In this document: positions 1-7,971 of the stretch, one piece after another
Layout of the letters: each line of letters begins with the position of its first letter
Position numbering within the stretch: position 1 is the stretch's first letter
Assembly: GCA_017507285.1 (NCBI GenBank)
Contig: JAFWBF010000173.1
Span: 1 to 14,570, forward strand
Source of the DNA: Bacteroidales bacterium
GTDB taxonomy: Bacteria > Bacteroidota > Bacteroidia > Bacteroidales > P3
DNA length: 14,570 bases
Direction: 5' to 3'
The notes under the pieces: generated by a model
The model's input: only the letters and a program-made list of their open reading frames with translations
Databases searched by the model: none
Told to the model about the DNA's origin: nothing
Translations under genes and position numbers: made by a program

Positions 1-787
1 AACCGTATCTCGTGGTTTTTCGGGCATTATGCCTTCTGATGGGGCAAAAGTCTTTATAAGGTTATAGCAAGAATATTGTGCATATTCCCGACGTGACAAG
101 TTGAAGACAGAATCGTATAAATGAGCTTTGCCCGAGGTGCTGATGTTGGTAAAATAATAGTTGTATTCAACGCTGTCCAAGGGGCGGAAAACATCTACCC
201 TGGGTATCCAACCACTGTTATTGTTGCAATACATTTTGATGGTTTCTATTACCGGAATGCTATAGTCTTGGGTGCTATCGTCGAACCTATAGCCGGTAAG
301 CAATTCGGAGGTAAGGATGGTAAACTCGGCACTGTCTTTCATCGCCTTTATATCGCCGTTATATCGGGTACTACCCGGATTGTGATAAAAAGGAGTATAA
401 ACGTCAATGCCTTGAGAGTGGCGGCCGTATAGATATGCAAATCTGTCGGATCCTTTCCAATTGTATTTCTTCGGACCATAGGATATATTGGCATAGCCGT
501 TATCTATCACCCAAAAGGAATCCTTCGTAACCTTGGTATAGCAGTATCCGCCTTCGTTTATAATTATGCAATTCTTGTCTATCGAAAAGGAGCAAGGTGC
601 GAAAGCGGTATCAATATATGGTGTTTTCCAATGGATATTTAGGTCGAAACTTATTGTATTTATATTTTTCAGTTGCTTTTCGGAAAAGGAATTCCAATAT
701 CTGTTATTGGCTGTTTGTGAGAAAATAAATAATGGTTATTACAACCGTTACAAAGGCCGATAAGAAAATTAAAGCTATCTTTTTCAT
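1..787 (-). pseudogene. Membrane-anchored protein of unknown function, frameshifted after the anchor and cut by the left edge
   Basis: A minus-strand ATG at 787-785 opens a 27-codon frame coding for a signal peptide or membrane anchor (MKKIALIFLSAFVTVV, then a hydrophobic run) that stops at TAA 706-704. The adjacent frame is open without a stop from 735 down to base 1, about 245 codons. It reads as ordinary protein, with pieces such as RYWNSFSEKQ, TKVTKDSFWVIDNGYA, GRHSQGIDVYTPFYH and SGWIPRVDVFRPLDS. It has no ATG near its beginning; the first in-frame GTG is at 510 and the first ATG at 342. Removing one base near the A4 run at 722-725 (T4 on the coding strand) would join anchor and body into one protein. 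I do not recognise the family. The gene may be a real pseudogene, a sequencing or assembly error, or a recoded gene. The C-terminus lies outside the window. Confidence 0.6.
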
Positions 788-836
788 ATTGTTAATCTTC
801 GTTGTATGTCAATTTTATATCGTTGGTTCAAGTTTG

Positions 837-844
837 CAAATTTA
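837..844 (-). promoter_or_regulatory. Possible -7 box for the left-edge gene
   Basis: Read on the minus strand this is TAAATTTG, an exact match to the Bacteroidetes -7 consensus TAnnTTTG. It lies about 50 bases upstream of the ATG at 787. The -33 position has TTC rather than the consensus TTG, so the match is only partial. Confidence 0.35.
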
Positions 845-1033
845 CTGTTTTTTTTCGGATTATGAAAAGGTATGTTGTGTTAGATTGGCGGTTATGAATT
901 CTTTTTGCTCTATCCTTCCGGCATGGATATGGCAGGGCTTTTGTTGTATTGGCGGTTATAAAAATATCTGCTACTACTATAAAAGTTTGTTCTACCCATA
1001 GTTAAAGTTGTTTTGTCCCACAGTAATTCTATA

Positions 1034-1111
1034 TCCCAAGCCTTGGGACGAAAATTCCAAGGCTTGAAATATTAATCCCAAGCCTTGGGACAAATATCCC
1101 AAGCCTTGGGA
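1034..1111. repeat. Four-copy palindrome array with an exact 21-bp period
   Basis: The 15-base palindrome TCCCAAG-C-CTTGGGA occurs exactly at 1034-1048, 1076-1090 and 1097-1111. A decayed copy, TTCCAAGGCTTGAAA, sits in register at 1055-1069. Start-to-start distance is 21 bases each time. The 6-base spacers between copies (CGAAAA, TATTAA, CAAATA) are all AT-rich and differ. Each copy is a two-fold symmetric site on the same face of the helix, which would suit a dimeric DNA-binding protein. In RNA each copy could also form a 7-bp hairpin, though its one-base loop is too tight without breaking some pairs. Confidence 0.9.
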
Positions 1112-1137
1112 TATACTTTTGTAATGGTGAAAAAAAG

Positions 1138-1181
1138 CTTTTATAGCACCGGTAGGAAACTTTTATAGCGGAGGGATTATA
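1138..1181. repeat. 22-bp spaced direct repeat CTTTTATAGC
   Basis: CTTTTATAGC is present exactly at 1138-1147 and 1160-1169. Over the whole 22-base unit about 15 positions agree. It lies 26 bases past the last palindrome of the 21-bp array. Confidence 0.6.
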
Positions 1182-1350
1182 GAAAAGGGTAGGGCAGGAG
1201 GGTGTTATGCAGGTGAACTATGTTGCAAAGCTATGGCAATAAGATGGTGCTATGACGGTGAAAAATTTGCGACACAGCCAAAATAAAAGAGCAAACTTTG
1301 CGTTGTATTCTACACCGTACACGTATTATAAGATTAGAGATATACATATT

Positions 1351-1770
1351 ATGAAAGTTCAACTTACAAAACAATTCGATTTCGAGATGGCTCATGCTTT
1401 GATGAACTACGATGGTCATTGCAAAAACATACATGGTCATTCCTATAAATTGTACATCACCGTTGAGGGCGAACCTAATGCCGACACCTCATCGTCGAAG
1501 TGTGGAATGGTGATGGACTTTGGCGATTTGAAACGAATAGTATACGAAAATATCATAGATGAATACGACCATGCGCTGGTGCTAAACGAAAAAGCCGTGT
1601 TTGAAAACTCGTTAAACACAAAACTTATACGCACCTCCTTCCAGCCTACATGTGAGAATATGCTTATATATTTCTACGAAACCCTTCGTGACAAGCTGCC
1701 ACAAGGTGTACGCCTATGCAAGCTGAGGATGTACGAAACAGCCACCTCCTATGCCGAGCTGGTACTATAA
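1351..1770 (+). CDS. queD: 6-pyruvoyl / 6-carboxy-tetrahydropterin synthase family (QueD-like)
   Basis: A 139-residue cytosolic enzyme of the PTPS/QueD family. QueD turns dihydroneopterin triphosphate into 6-carboxytetrahydropterin in queuosine/preQ0 synthesis. The zinc ligands are visible: His15 (in FEMAHAL), and His28 and His30 in the HGHSY motif. Cys24 is the expected catalytic cysteine, placed as in the family pattern C-x3-HGH. Asp73-His74 (YDHALVLNE) supplies the other catalytic residues, PTCEN (99-103) is the conserved helix start, and Glu129 or Glu136 near the C-terminus is the pterin-binding glutamate. I chose the ATG at 1351 because family homology begins there. An in-frame ATG at 1252 would add 33 basic residues with no family counterpart. 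The AI-2E transporter gene follows after 33 bases. PTPS proper versus QueD cannot be settled from sequence, but QueD is the usual bacterial role. Confidence 0.9.
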   Translation: MKVQLTKQFDFEMAHALMNYDGHCKNIHGHSYKLYITVEGEPNADTSSSKCGMVMDFGDLKRIVYENIIDEYDHALVLNEKAVFENSLNTKLIRTSFQPTCENMLIYFYETLRDKLPQGVRLCKLRMYETATSYAELVL

Positions 1771-1803
1771 ATTAACTAATAACAAACACCAACCTAATAG
1801 AAT

Positions 1804-2904
1804 ATGAACAAGAAGAAGATATATAAAATATGCATCACCCTTTTGCTTGTGGCGGTGGTGGTATTGCTGGCATGGTACTTCAAGTTTATAACTTTCTGTA
1901 TCGTTTTGGCAGCTGTATTGGCACTTATGGGCCATCCGCTTATGAGGGTGCTGGAGTATCCGCATATAGGCAGGTTTAGGATTGGCAAAAGTCTTTCGGC
2001 AACCCTTACGCTTATAATAATAGTAGGGGTGTTATTTTCGTTGTTCTACTGGCTGTTCCCAATGGTGTTTTCGCAAGCCATGAAACTTGCCAATATCGAT
2101 ACCTCGAGCCTCGTAAGCTATGCTGAGCAATACGGCACCGTGGCCAAACAATACCTTGTTGATTACGGACTAATGGATGCCGACGCTTCGCTGGAAGCAA
2201 TGATAAACAAGGAGATTGTAAATATACTGAAAGCTACCCGCTTTGATGTTATATTTTCCGATATATTTTCCGTTACCAAAGATTTGTTTTTGGGAATATT
2301 TGTTACACTATTTGTAACCTTTTTCTTTTTGAGAGACAAGGATTATGTAACCAAAATTATATACTCGGCAGTGCCAATAGCCTATGTGGACGAAACGGAG
2401 CATGTGCTTAAAAACTCGCGTTACCTTATCTCTCGCTATTTCATAGGTCTGCTATGCGAGATATTGTTGGTAACATTGTTGTTGTTTGCCGGTTTCAGCA
2501 TTGCCGATTTTCCCAATGCGTTGCTGTTGGCTTTCTGTTGCGGTGTGCTGGTAATAGTGCCCTACGTAGGGGCAGTGGTAGGGGCAGGCATAAGTTATGT
2601 GTTGCTGCTTGTGTCTATGATAGGTAGCGGAGCTACGTTTGATATACTTACACTTACGCTTACATTTGGCGGTATATTTATAGCCACCAAACTTATAGAC
2701 GATTTTATAATGCAGCCCTTTATATACTCCAAAAGTGTGAAAGCACACCCCTTGGAAATATTTTTGGTGATACTTATAGCCGGCGAAGTAGGCGGTATTT
2801 TGGGTATGATAATAGCCATACCTTTATATACATTGATACGCATTATACTGAAAGAATTTTACAGCAATTCGAGGTTTGTTCAGAACTTTATAAAAGGAAT
2901 TTAG
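1804..2904 (+). CDS. AI-2E family transporter (UPF0118) membrane protein
   Basis: A 366-residue inner-membrane protein of the AI-2E / UPF0118 family, whose members export small solutes or ions; several act as sodium/proton antiporters despite the family name. Predicted membrane segments lie near residues 8-26, 28-43, 66-90, 160-176, 212-232, 238-270, 278-297 and 316-345. The longest soluble stretch, about 91-158, is the family's periplasmic-type insert. Family motifs seen are VPYVGAVVGA (252-261), DDFIMQPFIYSKSVKAHPLE (299-318) and GEVGGILGMIIAIPL (327-341), the latter two being the signature C-terminal half. It starts 33 bases after queD, so the two are probably co-transcribed, although no shared pathway is evident. 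The substrate cannot be inferred. Confidence 0.9.
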   Translation: MNKKKIYKICITLLLVAVVVLLAWYFKFITFCIVLAAVLALMGHPLMRVLEYPHIGRFRIGKSLSATLTLIIIVGVLFSLFYWLFPMVFSQAMKLANIDTSSLVSYAEQYGTVAKQYLVDYGLMDADASLEAMINKEIVNILKATRFDVIFSDIFSVTKDLFLGIFVTLFVTFFFLRDKDYVTKIIYSAVPIAYVDETEHVLKNSRYLISRYFIGLLCEILLVTLLLFAGFSIADFPNALLLAFCCGVLVIVPYVGAVVGAGISYVLLLVSMIGSGATFDILTLTLTFGGIFIATKLIDDFIMQPFIYSKSVKAHPLEIFLVILIAGEVGGILGMIIAIPLYTLIRIILKEFYSNSRFVQNFIKGI

Positions 2905-2937
2905 CCGTTGCTACAAAATAATTATGGCAAAAAACCG

Positions 2938-2967
2938 TTAGAGATTGCAAAAAAAAGTGTATCTTAG
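2938..2967 (+). promoter_or_regulatory. Probable promoter of the PorE-like gene
   Basis: TTA at 2938-2940, a 19-base spacer, and TATCTTAG at 2960-2967 resemble the Bacteroidetes -33 TTG / -7 TAnnTTTG pair with one mismatch in each box. Transcription would start near 2974 and give a leader of about 88 bases. That leader contains a 7-bp inverted repeat, CAACGTT (2982-2988) and AACGTTG (3001-3007). Confidence 0.5.
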
Positions 2968-3061
2968 CAAATTATTTTTGGCAACGTTATGAAGCCAAAA
3001 AACGTTGTAAGATGTTATAGATTAAAGAAGTAATAAAAAGCAAATAATAATATAATAAGAG

Positions 3062-5725
3062 ATGAAAGTGTTCAAAAAAGGAATATTAGTGATTGCAACT
3101 GCACTATTTTGTGTGGCAACAGTCTTCGGACAAGAAAAAAGTATCACTGTAAAAGCAGATAAATTGTTCGACCAAAAACGCTATGTCGAAGCGTTGGAAA
3201 GTTATCAAAGTGCATACAAAAAGATTAAGTCGAACAGAGCCGAAAAGAACAGAATTAATTTCCAAATAGGCGAATGCTACAGGATGATGAACAACTATCC
3301 TAAAGCCGAACTTATCTACAACCGACTAATCAAGAATGCAAGATATTACATAGTTGAACCAAAAATATACTATTATTTGGCCGAGATGTATCGTTTCCAA
3401 AACGAATTTGACAAGGCTACAGAGAACTATGATAACTATTTGAAGCTGCAACCCGACGACCAATTGGCACGTGAGCGTAGAGGTTCGTTGGTGGATTTGA
3501 GCCGAATGCTGTCTGATCGTACCCGTCATAATATCATTACGATGGATAAGTATAATACTGACTACGACGATTGGTCGCCACATTTTGTGGGCGACGATAC
3601 TAATACTTTGGTATTTACATCATCGCGCTTTTTGGAAGAAGACGAAGCAGTGGATGCTTGGACTGGCAAGGCTTTCTCCGAATTATTTGCTATAATGCAG
3701 GATAAAAAAGGCAACTGGACATCGGTGGACTTGTATGAAAAGGGGGGTATGATAAATACTCCGGTCAACGAAGGTGAGGCTGTATTTACTCCCGACGGAA
3801 GCGTAATGTACTTTTCCCGATGCGATTCTAAAGAGTACGAGATGAAAGGTTGTTACATATACAGATCTACTCTTGGTGGTGGCGACGACAAGAAAAAGAG
3901 AAAGAAAAAGACCGACAAGAGCTTGGATAAATGGAACGAAGCCGAGAGAATAAACCTTGGCGATACAGCATTCAACTACTTGCACCCCGCTATTACTGCC
4001 GATGAGCTTACACTATATTTCTCATCAAATCTACCCGGTGGCGAAGGTAGCTACGATATTTGGATGGCAAAGAGAAATACAAAAGACGAAGAATTTGGAA
4101 CCCCAATAAACTTGGGTAAGGTTATAAATACTTCGGGTCGTGAAAACTTCCCTACCATAAATTTCGACACAATGCTTTATTTCTCATCTGATGGTCATCC
4201 CGGTGTCGGTGGTTTGGATATATATAAAACCTACGAAAAGGGCGACAATGTTTGGGCAACACCCGAAAACCTTAAGGTGCCTATCAATTCCAGTTTCGAC
4301 GAAATGGGCATAGTGTTCTATCCCGAAGGTAGCAACCCTAATTTCTTGGAAAGAGGTTATTTCGCTTCGAACCGTACAGTGGCTGACCCTCACAAAAAAG
4401 AAGATAAGGACGTAAACACTCGTACCAAATACAAACCTATCAACGACGACTTGTTCTACTTTGAACTTCCACCGTTGTTGTACTCAATAGAAGGTATTGT
4501 AAGAGACGAAAAATCAATGCAACTTTTGCCCGAAACAAAAATAAAACTTGTGGGTTCGGATGGTTCCGAAACAGAAACCTATACTGATGGAGGTGGTAAA
4601 TACCGCTTTGGTAACGACGCTGTAAAACACAATGTGATATATAAAATGTATATCTCACGCCTAAACTACTTCAGCACCGAAGGTTCGGAAAGTACATTCG
4701 GATATACTACCAACAAGGATATTGTTCATGATTTCCGTTTGGAACCTGTGCCAAACGAACCTGTGGTTTTGCCCGATATACAATATGGTTTGTCTAAATG
4801 GGATCTTACAACAGACTATCAAGATTCGTTGACCGACCTCTATCTTGTGCTTATGAACAACCCAAATATAGTGGTAGAAATACGTTCGCACACCGACTGT
4901 AGACCATATATTGCTCTTACCAACGATACTCTTTCGCAACGCCGTGCCCAATCGGTAGTAGATTTCCTTATATCTCGTGGTATAGAACCCGAACGTATTG
5001 TAGCAAAAGGTTATGCCGAACGTGAACCTCGTAAACTTACTAAAGATATGGTAGTAAAATATGCCGGAAAAGAATTTAAGTTTGAGGCAGGTACTGTTTT
5101 GGAATGCGACTATATCGAACTCTTGCAAGGTAAGGATTATCAAGAGGCTGCTCATCAGCTGAACAGACGTACAGAGTTTAAGGTTATTCGCGACGACTTT
5201 GTTTCGCGACGACTTGTTGACAATATGGCTTCGGAAACTCCTATAGCCAAGGAAACCGAAGATGGAAAGGTGATAGACCTTGTAAACAAACCAATAGAAA
5301 TAGATATGGGTAAGCCGGAAATTGTTCACGACGAAAATACTATACCTGTAAAGATGATTCAATCAACAAAAGGTGAGGTGGATGTTATTGTGAATGGTGC
5401 CAAGAAACAAATGCTTATCGATGAGAAATATCGCGAACCGGTGGCAATATCTTGGGAAGAAGCTATGAACTATATCTATCAGAAACGTCTTACAAAGGAA
5501 GACTTCCCCGCACGCGACGACGCTTTTGATTATCATGGCAATATTATAGATAAATCAATGGTGATACTGAACTCGGTTCAGATAGGCCAAAAACGTGTGG
5601 AAAAGGTTGAGGCTATAGTGCTGAAAGGTTTGGATTATAAGTTTGTGATAAATCGCTTGGGTTTGGAAGAATTTGGCGAATATGACTTTGATAAACAGAA
5701 TGGTAAATTAATTTTTATTGATTAA
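3062..5725 (+). CDS. PorE-like TPR / beta-propeller / CRD / OmpA envelope protein with a C-terminal retropepsin-like domain
   Basis: An 887-residue secreted protein. It begins with a Sec signal peptide ending near VFG-QEK (about residue 23). Next come TPR-like helices (about 30-130) and PD40 beta-propeller blades (about 155-445) with repeated phrases such as FTPDGSVMYFSR, LTLYFSSNLPGG and TMLYFSSDGHPG. A carboxypeptidase-regulatory-type beta sandwich follows (about 474-560, YSIEGIVRDEKS). The OmpA_C peptidoglycan-binding domain (about 573-710) has SHTD612 and LSQRRAQSV with Arg627/628, the expected diaminopimelate-binding pair, plus closing NRRTEF (701-706). This order matches PorE of Porphyromonas gingivalis, a T9SS accessory that binds peptidoglycan. 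From about 761 to the end there is an additional domain resembling bacterial retropepsins but lacking Asp-Thr-Gly (D787-E-K). A polybasic loop (KKKRKKK) interrupts the propeller near residue 280. Bacteroidetes carry paralogues of this type, so the role in T9SS is likely but unproven. Confidence 0.88.
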   Translation: MKVFKKGILVIATALFCVATVFGQEKSITVKADKLFDQKRYVEALESYQSAYKKIKSNRAEKNRINFQIGECYRMMNNYPKAELIYNRLIKNARYYIVEPKIYYYLAEMYRFQNEFDKATENYDNYLKLQPDDQLARERRGSLVDLSRMLSDRTRHNIITMDKYNTDYDDWSPHFVGDDTNTLVFTSSRFLEEDEAVDAWTGKAFSELFAIMQDKKGNWTSVDLYEKGGMINTPVNEGEAVFTPDGSVMYFSRCDSKEYEMKGCYIYRSTLGGGDDKKKRKKKTDKSLDKWNEAERINLGDTAFNYLHPAITADELTLYFSSNLPGGEGSYDIWMAKRNTKDEEFGTPINLGKVINTSGRENFPTINFDTMLYFSSDGHPGVGGLDIYKTYEKGDNVWATPENLKVPINSSFDEMGIVFYPEGSNPNFLERGYFASNRTVADPHKKEDKDVNTRTKYKPINDDLFYFELPPLLYSIEGIVRDEKSMQLLPETKIKLVGSDGSETETYTDGGGKYRFGNDAVKHNVIYKMYISRLNYFSTEGSESTFGYTTNKDIVHDFRLEPVPNEPVVLPDIQYGLSKWDLTTDYQDSLTDLYLVLMNNPNIVVEIRSHTDCRPYIALTNDTLSQRRAQSVVDFLISRGIEPERIVAKGYAEREPRKLTKDMVVKYAGKEFKFEAGTVLECDYIELLQGKDYQEAAHQLNRRTEFKVIRDDFVSRRLVDNMASETPIAKETEDGKVIDLVNKPIEIDMGKPEIVHDENTIPVKMIQSTKGEVDVIVNGAKKQMLIDEKYREPVAISWEEAMNYIYQKRLTKEDFPARDDAFDYHGNIIDKSMVILNSVQIGQKRVEKVEAIVLKGLDYKFVINRLGLEEFGEYDFDKQNGKLIFID

Positions 5726-5743
5726 TATTTGAAGTTGATTAAA

Positions 5744-5777
5744 TAAGCCGCAACAATATTGCGGCTTATATTTTTTC
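5744..5777 (+). terminator. Rho-independent terminator after the PorE-like gene
   Basis: A perfect 10-bp stem, TAAGCCGCAA (5744-5753) with TTGCGGCTTA (5759-5768), closes a 5-base loop and is followed by TATTTTTTC. It begins 18 bases past the stop at 5725. The T run ends only about 3 bases before the miaA start codon, so it could also control read-through into miaA. Confidence 0.88.
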
Positions 5778-5779
5778 TT

Positions 5780-6694
5780 ATGTCCGGGATGATAACTATA
5801 TTAGGACCCACAGCTTGTGGCAAAACAAGGTTGGCAGTTAATGTGGCTTCTCGATTGAAGGGCGAGATAATCAGTGCCGACTCACGACAGGTGTTTAAGG
5901 GTATGGATATTGGTACAGGTAAGGATTTGGACGATTATACTATATCAGGAAACCATGTTCCTTATCATCTTATCGACATACGTGAGCCGGGATACGAATA
6001 CAGTGTGTTTGAATTCCAGAACGATTTTCGGGATGCTTACTATTCAATTGTTCAACGGAAGATGTTGCCAATACTTTGTGGTGGAACCGGATTGTATATA
6101 GAGTCGGTGCTGAGAAATTATCATCTATCTGATGTTCCTCGGAATGATGAACTACGAAAGGAACTAGAACAATATTCAGATGAAGAGCTTACGGAAAAGC
6201 TAAAAACCTATATCTCCCTCCATAACAATACCGATACCGAAACACGCGAACGGCTGCTGAGAGCAATAGAGATACAAGACTATCAGGCAAAAAATCCTAC
6301 TTCGTATGTAGAGTTGCCACAGATAGATTCTCTAGTGATAGGAGTTTCGTATCCTCGTGACATGGTTATGGATAATATATGTAGACGCCTGAAACAGCGC
6401 TTGGAAGATGGTATGATTGACGAGGTGGATAGATTGCTGCTCTCCGGCATAACGGCCGAAAGACTGATGAGATATGGATTGGAATACAAATATCTTACTC
6501 TTTACCTGCAAGGTGAAATCTCCTACAACGATATGTTTGAGAAGCTAAACATTGCCATACGCCAGTTTGCCAAACGTCAGATGACATGGTTTCGCAGAAT
6601 GGAGCGTAACGGGGTGGATATACATTGGATAGACGGAACGATGCCTTTGGATGATAAGACCAACAAGGTATGCGATTTGTACACTAATAGATAG
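5780..6694 (+). CDS. miaA: tRNA dimethylallyltransferase (MiaA)
   Basis: MiaA transfers the dimethylallyl group of DMAPP to N6 of A37 in tRNAs that read UNN codons. The 304-residue length is normal (E. coli has 316). Motifs in order are the P-loop GPTACGKT (9-16), SADSRQVFKGMDIGTGKD (32-49) carrying the catalytic Asp34 and the A37-contacting region, GGTGLYIESVLRNY (101-114), and the C-terminal RQFAKRQMTWFRR (261-273) with its tRNA/substrate-binding basic residues. The frame stays open back to a TTG at 5759, but that codon lies inside the terminator stem. ATG 5780 is therefore preferred; ATG 5789 is also possible. Two small genes follow after 35 and 6 bases and probably share the transcript. 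Confidence 0.93.
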   Translation: MSGMITILGPTACGKTRLAVNVASRLKGEIISADSRQVFKGMDIGTGKDLDDYTISGNHVPYHLIDIREPGYEYSVFEFQNDFRDAYYSIVQRKMLPILCGGTGLYIESVLRNYHLSDVPRNDELRKELEQYSDEELTEKLKTYISLHNNTDTETRERLLRAIEIQDYQAKNPTSYVELPQIDSLVIGVSYPRDMVMDNICRRLKQRLEDGMIDEVDRLLLSGITAERLMRYGLEYKYLTLYLQGEISYNDMFEKLNIAIRQFAKRQMTWFRRMERNGVDIHWIDGTMPLDDKTNKVCDLYTNR

Positions 6695-6729
6695 ATAAAT
6701 ATAAACGTTTTACAAAATAACAAACAGAT

Positions 6730-7143
6730 ATGGATTTTACTATAGAACTAAAGAAAGGAATAGGCAATTTGATGTTTGACATGACCTTGGAGGAAGTTAA
6801 ACAAATATTGGGCGAACCTACAGAGATGGAAACTATAGATAATGGTATGGAGGAAGAAACATTGGTGCTTCATTACGACGACCAAAGTCTGACATTGTTT
6901 TTCGAAGGAGAAACAAAACTGCTAAACTGTATAGATACCGACAACGAAGACACTGTTCTTTTCGGACAGAATATATACACTTTGACCGAAAAAGAGATAA
7001 CACAGCTGATGATAGCCAACAACTACTTTGCCGAAGATATAGAAACAGAATCGTGGGGCGAACGCAGAGTTACCTTTATAGAAGGCAATATCGATTTCTT
7101 TTTCGAGAATGACGAGTTGATGTCTGTTGTATTTGGCAAGTAA
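6730..7143 (+). CDS. Acidic hypothetical protein
   Basis: A 137-residue, strongly acidic protein with no signal peptide or membrane segment, so probably cytosolic. The opening segment (GIGNLMFDMTLEEVKQILGEP, about 11-31) resembles the helix-turn of BamE/SmpA-like and related small domains, in which a G-x-(S/T)-xxEV-xxxLGxP pattern begins a two-helix, three-strand fold. The rest alternates short beta strands (LVLHYDDQSLTLFFE, RVTFIEGNIDFFFENDELMSVVF) as such a fold would. I do not recognise a named family. It sits 35 bases after miaA and 6 bases before the WbqC-family gene, so it is likely the middle gene of a three-gene transcript. No function is assigned. Confidence 0.8.
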   Translation: MDFTIELKKGIGNLMFDMTLEEVKQILGEPTEMETIDNGMEEETLVLHYDDQSLTLFFEGETKLLNCIDTDNEDTVLFGQNIYTLTEKEITQLMIANNYFAEDIETESWGERRVTFIEGNIDFFFENDELMSVVFGK

Positions 7144-7149
7144 GGTGTT

Positions 7150-7785
7150 ATGGAAAATTGTTGTTCGTTGTTTTCAACTGCCTATTTTCCTCCGGTAAGC
7201 TATGTGGCAGCTTTGTTGCAAAGCAATAGTATTGTGGTAGAACAGTACGAAACTTTTCCAAAGCAAACTTATCGAAACCGAACGGTGATAGCTACAGCTA
7301 ACGGATTGTTAAGCCTTACGGTACCCGTCGTGCGTACCAATGGCAATCATACATACACCAAGGATATGGCTATATGCTACAACGAGAATTGGCCTCTGAA
7401 ACATTGGAGAGCTATAGAGTCGGCATACAATGCATCACCATATTTTTTATACTACAAAGATGAGCTGGAACTTATATTGAATAAGAAACACTCTACGCTG
7501 ATAGACCTTAATATGGATATTATTGCCTTTGTATTTAAGAAGTTGAAAACAAAAAAGGAAGTTCTCCTTTCGGATGATTACGTTTCTATAATAACTGAGA
7601 GAACAAAAGATTATCGCAATGTTTTCTCTCCCAAGAATAAGGAAACTATTCAACTGCCACCCTACGACCAGGTTTTTACCGACCGTTTTGGATTCCAATC
7701 CGATATAAGTATATTGGATTTGCTGTTCAATTTAGGCCCCGACTCCTTGGGCTACCTTAAGGAGGTGGTAAGGATAATGCAGTAA
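7150..7785 (+). CDS. WbqC-family protein
   Basis: A 211-residue protein of the WbqC-like family, first named from O-antigen clusters; its biochemical role is uncertain. Conserved pieces are YFPPVSYVAALL (12-23), the KQTYRNRTVI segment (about 38-47) and NGLLSLTVPVV (about 51-61). Further on are ENWPLKHWRAIESAYNASPYFLYY (about 78-101) and a C-terminal half ending in ILDLLFNLGPDSLGYL. There is no signal peptide, so it is probably cytosolic. In Bacteroidetes this family often lies alone among housekeeping genes, as here. It starts 6 bases after the acidic hypothetical gene and is the last gene before a hairpin terminator. Confidence 0.85.
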   Translation: MENCCSLFSTAYFPPVSYVAALLQSNSIVVEQYETFPKQTYRNRTVIATANGLLSLTVPVVRTNGNHTYTKDMAICYNENWPLKHWRAIESAYNASPYFLYYKDELELILNKKHSTLIDLNMDIIAFVFKKLKTKKEVLLSDDYVSIITERTKDYRNVFSPKNKETIQLPPYDQVFTDRFGFQSDISILDLLFNLGPDSLGYLKEVVRIMQ

Positions 7786-7808
7786 TGTATAATATTTTAG
7801 AAACATTA

Positions 7809-7866
7809 AAACCATGCATGGATAATTGGGAAAATATAATTGTCTATGCATGGTTTATTTTTATTT
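7809..7866 (+). terminator. Hairpin terminator after the WbqC-family gene
   Basis: AAACCATGCAT (7809-7819) pairs with ATGCATGGTTT (7846-7856). The stem can extend inward through an interrupted helix to AATT/AATT. It is followed by the T-rich tract ATTTTTATTT. It starts 24 bases past the stop at 7785. The opposite strand is also moderately U-rich after the stem, so it may work in both directions. Confidence 0.75.
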
Positions 7867-7971
7867 ATTCTTACTACTTTGGAAAACTCTAGTTAAGCGA
7901 TGTATAATCTAACACCCGATTGGTTTTAATTTCACGCTCTCGAAAGGCCGATGTTTTGATGTCTTTTTTTT

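Larger units (their letters stand above)
788..1350. other. Divergent intergenic region with short periodic repeats
   Basis: This region lies between the leftward gene at the edge and the rightward queD gene. It holds a possible -7 box (837-844), a 12-base direct repeat ATTGGCGGTTAT at 884-895 and 948-959, the 21-bp palindrome array (1034-1111) and a 22-bp spaced direct repeat (1138-1181). Open frames here are short and resemble no protein I know. No clear promoter for queD was found. The best candidate is AAACTTTG at 1293-1300, one mismatch from the -7 consensus, with a TTG at 1267-1269 that sits too far upstream. Confidence 0.6.

Noticed and set aside
121..432. Rightward open frame of 103 codons
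   Set aside because: It is antisense to the long leftward frame, which extends much further and has protein-like composition.
566..1001. Two overlapping rightward frames (566-763, 732-1001)
   Set aside because: The first overlaps the left-edge gene antisense. The second is Cys/Tyr/Phe-rich, without family resemblance or a promoter, and crosses an intergenic region.
1252..1350. Upstream start for the queD-like gene
   Set aside because: The extra 33 residues lack any counterpart in the family, and the ATG at 1351 begins exactly at the conserved first strand.
1201..1350. PreQ1 riboswitch upstream of the queD-like gene
   Set aside because: I could not find the short stem, loop and A-rich tail arrangement that defines it.
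4661..5362. Leftward frame of 233 codons
   Set aside because: It is antisense to the OmpA and linker region of the PorE-like gene. Its composition (Cys, Phe, Tyr, Ile-rich) is typical of a shadow frame.
5759..5779. TTG start extending miaA by 7 codons
   Set aside because: It lies within the 3' arm of the terminator stem and adds residues before the natural beginning of the P-loop strand.
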